Shown one piece after another: positions 58,346-64,000 of a stretch of DNA of 64,000 nt. Source of the DNA: Melieria omissa (lineage: Eukaryota; Arthropoda; Insecta; Diptera; Ulidiidae). The stretch is taken from contig OZ020267.1 in assembly GCA_963971225.1 (NCBI GenBank), positions 71,213,718 to 71,277,717 on the forward strand. Direction: 5' to 3'. Under the pieces are notes generated by a model. It saw nothing but the letters and a program-made list of their open reading frames with translations, made no database searches and was not told the DNA's origin. A program made the position numbers and the translations under genes. Each line of letters opens with the position of its first letter. Position 1 is the stretch's first letter.

Positions 58346-58945
58346 AAACTTATTTGAAGCTTCATAATTTTTTTTATATTTTGTTTATGATATTTTAATA
58401 TTTTGTTATGGGAGCCATGTCAGATGAACCAAGATTATTGAGGTTGGTGTTCCATCTGCTTGAAATATAAAATTGAATGGTATGAAGATCACCTTTGACT
58501 TCGCGTTAGATTATATTTTTTTTCCCCTTTGTCGGAACGATCTAGCAAGCGCAGCACTCAGACAATTATACGTCCATTATACTACGACTTGTTGTTCCCT
58601 GTTAATATACTTTAAATCTACCCGATTTCCGAAGAAACCTTGATAGATCCTGGGGTGCCAAGAAGCCAAGGTGGTCGCTTCTTAGCACATCAGTGCCAAA
58701 CGTCTCAAACCTGATACGAGCGAACGCGGGGCAGAGACACAGGAAGTGTTCCGCCTAGGGCAAAGAACCCTCCAGTCCCCGTGGATTCAACGAAGACCCC
58801 AGATCCAGAACCTTCTTCCCTACAATCACGTTAGATTTGTTAGAATTGTAAATTGCAATAAACTCAAGTTGAATTAAAATCTTAAAGAATTCGCTTAACT
58901 TGAGGCCCAGTGTATCTTATGTTTGATTTAATTGTGCAATAGCAC
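58346..58945. other. Non-coding DNA with a possible old LINE fragment
   Basis: A GC-richer patch at about 58620-58800 (GGGGTGCCAAGAAGCCAAGG, GAACGCGGGGCAGAGACACA) differs from its surroundings and may be a decayed retrotransposon piece. No frame could be matched with confidence. The rest is AT-rich. Confidence 0.35.
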
Positions 58946-59088
58946 ATATAAGGGGGCTTTGGGGGTTCCGAAACCCTTTAAATAATTGTTTATTCCAAAC
59001 ATTTTGAGAGGAAATTGTCTTCAAATGGTATTAGATTCAAAATCTGCAAACGACACCCCCACAAAATGAAATTCTGTGTACGCCACTG
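58946..59088 (-). mobile_element. Terminus of a short dispersed element
   Basis: The reverse complement starts CAGTGGCGTACACAGAATTT and runs to CCCCCAAAGCCCCCTTAT. It parallels the sequence at 27305-27455. The CAGTG end is hAT-like, but the partner end and target duplication are not clear. Confidence 0.4.
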
Positions 59089-60759
59089 TGATCGCGTATT
59101 GTACTTTTGTCATGAGGAACAAATTTTGAATCTATCTTTAGATCGGGTTACCGTTTTACTTTCATCATTGTTCAATGAAAACTCAATTTCTTTTCTCGCC
59201 TACGAACTAAGAATTTCCCTGCTTCTTGATCCATTAACCGAACGCTTTTTCTTATCGATATTTATTGCATGCAACTGGTTTCCGTTAGTGCCTTAAAAAT
59301 TTGTTGCCACTCTGCCGTCGTTCGAATGCCCACTGTGCCAAACCAGTCAGTCAACCAGTGTCGTCAAATTGTCTGCAGTTTCAAAATGATTTTTTTTTAT
59401 CATTTCATCAAACTAACAAACCGAACATCACAATTTAAGTTAAAGCAACAAAAAAAACGTTAAGCTGCGAAATGTCAGAGAGACAAAAAAGTCAAAGTAA
59501 CAATGGAAAACGCGTAAAAACCCAATAAAAAAAATCTTCAAGTCAGAGAAAAAAAACGAAAAACAACTAAGAGCAATGCAAAGTGTGTGTAATCCAAATA
59601 AATTAGCAATAATTAAATTGTTTATTTATTTTTTTCATCACTTTCTCGAATTTTTTGTCACTTTGTGTTGTTTGTTAAAAAAAAATAAAACCATGGATTT
59701 TCTTGTTTCGTTGATTTTGGGCGCATTTTGATGAAATACAAATGAAGAGAATACGAAACAAATGAAAATATTCCAACTAAGAAGAACAAAATGTATGAAA
59801 CAAAATTTGAATTTATAAATACCAGTTCATGCAAGATAAATTATTTATAAAAATTCAAAATAAAATTAAGAAACAAAAAAATAATAAAAAATAAAAAAAA
59901 TCTAAATCGGCCAATCTGTTTGTTTAGGTTCTTAATTCATTAATAATTTTTTCACCTTTCTTTGCTGTCAACCATAATTGACATTTTTTGCTTTCTATGT
60001 CTCGTTTATTCTTGTTGTATGTATATATGTACATATATATTTTTTCTCATTTGTCACAAAATATGCGAATCTCTAACGAAACAAAAGCAAAGCCCCAAGA
60101 AATAAACAAAACAAAAAACAAACCTAAATAAAAAACTGCAGCGCACTCAAAAAAACTTATCAATTTTGTGTTTTTATTTTGTTTTTGTATTATTTTATTT
60201 ATTTGTAAAATTCACACTGACAGGCCACGCAAAGTGGCCTGCACGCCGCCGCCGTCGTCGCCGTCGAAGTCGCCGACAAAAATAGAATAGTTTTTAAACA
60301 ATTTTGCGCGCATCGCAGCATCACAGCTAATTTAAATTTTTATTTTTGTTATTGTCGTGTTTCATTTTTCATTTGAATTTTTTTGTTTAGTGTTTTTTTG
60401 TTGTGCTGATATTGTTGTTGCTGTTATTTTTGTTTGTAACTTTCGCGCACGATTTGATGAGTTTTGTTTTTTGTTGGTGCTTTGCTGTGTTCATTCGCTT
60501 TTGTGTTTTTAATTGCATTGTTTTTGTTGTTTTTTGATTTTGTTGCTTTTATTTTTTTATGTATTTTAAGGTGTTGTGTTTATATTAAACAAACGAATCA
60601 GAAATTGAGGTGCATGCAAAAATGTTTTAAATTAAACAACCGAACAAAAAGTAGTCGAAAATATCAACAAAGAAGAGAGAGGAAAGAGATTTTTTGCTAA
60701 CATTTGGGAGATGACGAAAATCGTTAAAATATTTCAATAAATTTGATTTCGTAAGCAAG
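59089..60759. other. Non-coding DNA with a small GC-rich core
   Basis: Most is A/T-rich with homopolymer runs. At 60220-60290 lies AGGCCACGCAAAGTGGCCT (a 7-bp stem hairpin), then GCCGCCGCCGTCGTCGCCGT. The 78-codon frame at 60464-60700 is Phe/Leu-rich from T runs. Confidence 0.4.
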
Positions 60760-60875
60760 ATTTTGTGGCTCAGTGGTTAACGGTTTGAACCACAGGTCAG
60801 TGAGTAATGGGTTCGAATCGCAACTCGTGCGACACCAAAAGTCAGAGAGTAGAGAGTTCGAATTGCTATTCATGC
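60760..60875 (+). repeat. tRNA-like words in a 43-bp tandem duplication
   Basis: GTGGCTCAGTGGTTAACGG resembles an A-box and GGGTTCGAATCGCAACTCG a B-box. The segment GTCAGTGAGTAATGGGTTCG with AATCGCAACTCGTGCGACAC repeats as GTCAGAGAGTAGAGAGTTCG with AATTGCTATTCATGCAACAT. A SINE remnant is likely; a functional tRNA cannot be folded. Confidence 0.45.
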
Positions 60876-61216
60876 AACATTCAATAGAGAAATCTTTACT
60901 TGCGTTAACTGTTGTCTCAGTGGAAGGTCTTTAGAAATAATTTTTAATAAAAAAGATCTCAATTTGAATATGAAGGAACAGATGTAAGGGGAGACGCTTG
61001 TTGACCCATTCGATAGATATGTGTATCTAGTGTCATGTAGACCCTGGTGCACGAAAGAGGGTTCTATAACTCTTCCTAATTTTTGTCTGTTACCAACATT
61101 TTGTGTGGCAAATATGGTTTCAAAGAGTTTTAAAAAGTTGTGAACGGCACCGCTCCAATTGAAATTCTATGCCTTGGAATTTCATTTCATTTGTTTCATT
61201 TGCCCTCTAGAGGGTT
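60876..61216. other. AT-rich DNA, nothing recognised
   Basis: Short stretch between the tRNA-like repeat and the next LINE tail with no visible feature. Confidence 0.35.
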
Positions 61217-61288
61217 TCACAATGAACCCAATGCGGTGTCCGGGTGGAAGTGCATGTCGCACAATCTTCTTCTTTAACCTAACTTCAT
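61217..61288 (+). mobile_element. LINE 3' end
   Basis: TTTCACAATGAACCCAATGC, GGTGTCCGGGTGGAAGTG, GTCGCACAATC, then TTTAACCTAACTT. The layout is that of the other orphan LINE tails; no coding sequence precedes it. Confidence 0.5.
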
Positions 61289-61559
61289 TTGTGCTCTGGT
61301 ACTATAACAAGATTACAAATAATAATCATCATAAGCTCTACAGCCGGTTAACTAACTTTCAGCTGCAGATTGCAGTCGATTAGTTGAATGTTTTTAATCG
61401 GTTAACGAACTGTAAGCTGTAATTTTTCTGAGCAAAGTTTATAATCGGTCAACTAACTTTTAGTTGAAGCTCTATAGTCGATTAGTTAAGTGTTAATAAC
61501 TGTAAGCTGTAACTTTATAGTCAAAAATTTTCAAGCTAAACTCTACAATCGGTTAACTA

Positions 61560-62310
61560 TCAGGTGTACAACTTTGCTTCCGCCGTTTTTTTCCAAAATT
61601 AAAAGCTTTATTGCGAAAAAGTGCTTACAGATGTATCATTCAAAGTATTGTCCGTCGCTAGCGACAACTTTCTCCCATCTTTCCGGCAATTTTCGGATCC
61701 CGGCTCGAAAAAAGGAGTCCTCTTTTGACGCTATCCATAAAGCAATCCATTTTTCCAATTCTTCGAAGGATTGAAAATGTTGATCTGCCAGGCCGTGCGC
61801 CATCGAACGGAATAGGTGGAAGTCAGAAGGGGCGACATCTGGGGAATACGGCGGGTGGGGCAAGACTTCCCATTTCAGCGTTTCCAGGTACTTTTTGACC
61901 ACTTTTGCGACGTGAGGCCGAGCATTGTCGTGTTGGAGGATGACTTACCATTTTCACTCACCACGAAATCACCATTTTTAAAACGTTGAAACCACTCCCG
62001 ACACGTTCTTTCACTCAGAGCAGCATCACCGTAAGTTTCTGAGAGCATTCGATGCGCTTCAGCTGCATTTTTTTTCGAATTGTAACAGAAACGTAAAACT
62101 TCCCGCAAATGGCGAGAATTGGGCACATAAACGGACATTTTCGAGCGTGAATAATACGAAAACAAGAACAACTGTCACTGAAACGGCGATGACAATTCGT
62201 TAGGCACTGTCCACACTCACTTTAAAGGCATTACCATCTATGTATTTCAACCAGCCTCAGCCGGTACAGCCACCTATCGGAAAACGGCGGAAGCAAAGTT
62301 GTACACCTGA
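61560..62310 (-). mobile_element. Internally deleted DD34D mariner (mauritiana type), 751 bp
   Basis: Both ends carry the inverted repeat TCAGGTGTACAACTTTGCTT continuing CCGCCGTTTT (30 bases, perfect over 61560-61589 and 62281-62310), with TA on both sides (61558-61559, 62311-62312). A full element of this type is about 1.3 kb, so a little under half has been lost from the middle. The ends look intact, so the copy could be mobilised only by a transposase made elsewhere. It sits inside the 61.3-63.9 kb array. Confidence 0.92.
61636..62138 (-). pseudogene. Mariner transposase, middle deleted and frame-shifted
   Basis: From 62138 the frame reads MSVYVPNSRHLREVLRFCYN and continues through the helix-turn-helix region (EWFQRFKNGDFVV), the Mos1-like N-terminus. 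Near 61940-61955 it jumps to LQHDNARPH...YSPDVAPSDFHLF, with the second and third catalytic Asp 34 residues apart, and runs to ...DGQYFE and a stop at 61636. The two halves are in different frames. The segment with the first catalytic Asp and the linker is missing, so no active enzyme is possible. Confidence 0.9.
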
Positions 62311-62331
62311 TAACATTCAGCTGACCTTTAA

Positions 62332-62571
62332 CCCATTTGAGACGACGGTTTTTTTCGAACACGGTCTCCAAGAGCGAAATTTTCTTTTACTTTCTATTGT
62401 ATGCAGTAAAACCAATGCCAAATTTTTTTCCAGTACTTTACAGATTTCATTAGTTCCAGAAAAATCTTATTTAGACGACTAGTTTACTCAGAATAACTGA
62501 TAATTGCACATTACTGTCTTATAGCCCCGGAAATCCATTGCCCACACGGTATGCAATCGGTGTCGAATGGG
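62332..62571. mobile_element. piggyBac-type MITE, 240 bp
   Basis: TTAA at 62328-62331 and 62572-62575 flanks an element starting CCCATTTGAGACG and ending GGTGTCGAATGGG. The ends are imperfect inverted repeats in a CCCATTCGACACC pattern. The interior is unlike the other TTAA MITEs in the window. There is no coding capacity. Confidence 0.75.
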
Positions 62572-64000
62572 TTAACAGTCGGTTAGTTGAACATTTATCA
62601 TTCATTAACTAACTTTCAGTTAAAGCTCTACCGTAAGGTTCTTAAAAGTATTTTTAATCGGTTAACTAACTTTAAGTTAAAGCTGTACAATTGGTTAGTT
62701 GAATGTTTATAATCGGTTAGCAGTAACTTTATAGTCGTTTAGCTGAATATATACAGTCGATCACAGTCGATTAATAGTTTACGGTCAGTTAACTGACGAT
62801 TCACAGTCATTGAGTTAAAGCTTGCTGTCAGTTAGCTACCATGTCATAGTGGGTTAACTAAAGGCTTACAGTCGATTAGCTGGGAGCTGCAAGAGTCGAT
62901 TGCTTATGAAAGCAGAAGATTTAAAGTCGATAGCTAAAAATTTACAGAAATTTTGCTGGTGATTTATGGTTTACAGTTAGTTCCTTTTTAATCTTTAGTT
63001 GGTTAGCTGATGGTTAACTGAAAGCTTAGTCGATTAGTTGAAGGTTTACAGTAGATATAGCAAGCATCTCACAGTAGGTAGCAGACAATTTTCAGTCTTA
63101 ACTTATGGTTATCTTAAGATTTACATTTAGTCAACTGCAGGTTTACAGAGAGTGGGAGTTAATGATTTGCAATCAGTCACCTGAAGATTTACAGGACATT
63201 AGCTACGAATTCTCAGTCCATAATCTGAAGGCCTACAGTCGGTTCGCTTATAGTTTGCAGTGCGTTAACTGAACTTTTAACTGGCAGTTAACAGTTGTTG
63301 GCAGACGGTTTGCATAAGGTTTACTTTAGGTTAACTGACAGTTTTCTAAAGACTTACAGTTAAAGTTGGTTTGCTGGTGGTTTCGAATCGGTTAATAGAA
63401 TGTTTACAGTCAGTTTCGCAATAGTCAAAACTCGGGAAGACTAACAGTAGGTGAGCTGAAGTTCTGGCAGGCTGATCACAGTTGCTAGCAGTTGGTTTGT
63501 AGTAGGTTTACTTTAGGTTAACAGACGGTTATAACAAAATTTAAAGTCGCTTAACTGACAGTATATACTCCTATAGCTCAAGGTTTGCAGAGGATTAGCA
63601 AATGATTTGTGATTGGTTAACTAAAGGTTTTCATTCGATTTGCTAGCAATTTCTAGTCGATTAACTGAAGGTTTGCTGTCAATTATCAAATAGTCTTCAA
63701 TGGGTAGAAAACAGTTATCTAAAGTTTTAGAGTAGAGAGTTTAGTTTCATTGACAGTTATTCAAATATTTACTGTCGGTTCGCTAAAGATTTGTAGATAA
63801 ATAGTTCAAAGTTTATAAAGGTTGACTAACGTTTTTCAATTGGTTATTTCAAGCTTTAGTCGGTTTGCTGACGGATTGTAGTTGTCTTCTTCCCTTCTTT
63901 AGTAAATTAATTTAATATTTAAAATTCGGTATTCGGTAAATTCGATAAATCTACGAATATTTGACAATTCACTGTCAAATTTCTAAAACAAAATCAAATT

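Larger units (their letters stand above)
61330..63890. repeat. Array of short GTCGGTTAACTGAAGGTTTACA-like units
   Basis: Words such as CGGTTAACTAACTTTCAGTT, GTCGATTAGCTGAAGG and TTTACAGTCGGTTAGTTGAA recur at steps of roughly 20-45 bases over 2.5 kb, all diverged from each other. The array is split by a mariner (61560-62310) and a TTAA-flanked MITE (62332-62571). Removing both brings ATCGGTTAACTA, ACATTCAGCTGACCTTTAA and CAGTCGGTTAGTTG together into continuous array. The unit itself contains TTAA, the piggyBac target. Confidence 0.85.

Noticed and set aside
60764..60830. tRNA gene
   Set aside because: A- and B-box-like words are present, but no cloverleaf can be drawn and half of the segment is tandemly duplicated.

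Overview
The window looks like non-coding DNA from the genome of a higher dipteran, most likely a tephritid fruit fly. It is AT-rich and carries the short AAC/GTT, CAG, CA/GT and GTAT microsatellites typical of that group. It has DD34D and DD41D mariner relics, and DD41D (rosa-type) elements were, as I recall, first described from a Ceratitis fly. It also holds tRNA-headed SINEs, LINE 3' ends and several MITE families. I see no bacterial, viral or plasmid gene organisation. No host protein-coding gene can be supported with confidence, so the window is probably intergenic or lies inside very large introns.

The best single locus is a 2.9 kb DNA transposon at 35766-38713. It starts CACTGTGCGAC, is flanked by TTA on both sides, has inverted terminal repeats of about 576 and 605 bp, and encodes a two-exon transposase. 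Removing a 60 bp GT-AG intron gives an uninterrupted reading frame of about 602 codons. The 3' end of the gene lies inside the right terminal repeat, and the left repeat carries an inverted copy of that gene end with about 41 bases missing. CACTG termini with a 3-bp duplication suggest the CACTA/Mirage/Chapaev group.

Other mobile DNA: a 5'-truncated LINE with an (ATCT)n tail and 12-bp target duplication (2673-3122); a second LINE family seen as 3' ends (1256, 5028, 5280-5680, 12710, 48935, 61217) and a pol fragment (27456); tRNA-derived SINEs (4498, 4660, 26560, 58145), one of which borrows the tail of the second LINE family; two hAT-type MITE families (3998 and 39494; 44256); piggyBac-type TTAA MITEs (30741 and 56201 as an inverted pair, 38987, 62332); a DD41D mariner relic (10284); and a clean internally deleted DD34D mariner (61560-62310).

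The rest is dominated by more than a dozen unrelated, degenerate tandem arrays (540, 9149, 13750, 17160, 18160, 22330, 31740, 42750, 44160, 47040, 51010, 51640, 56810, 61330-63890). The 52.2-53.2 kb array alternates two monomer types, the A units being shorter, and the 32.2-32.7 kb array has a 275-bp higher-order period. Several arrays have been used as landing sites by transposons.

Between the arrays are stretches richer in G+C (about 11.3-12.2, 15.4-16.6, 24.2-25.8, 28.5-30.4, 33.9-35.7, 45.9-46.9, 49.4-50.5, 53.4-55.9 and 60.2-60.7 kb). They look like single-copy regulatory or 5'-UTR-like DNA. They hold many overlapping open frames on both strands, which I treat as compositional. A CRE/E-box pair occurs twice (46672, 53993), and a CTCF-like core lies at 11075.
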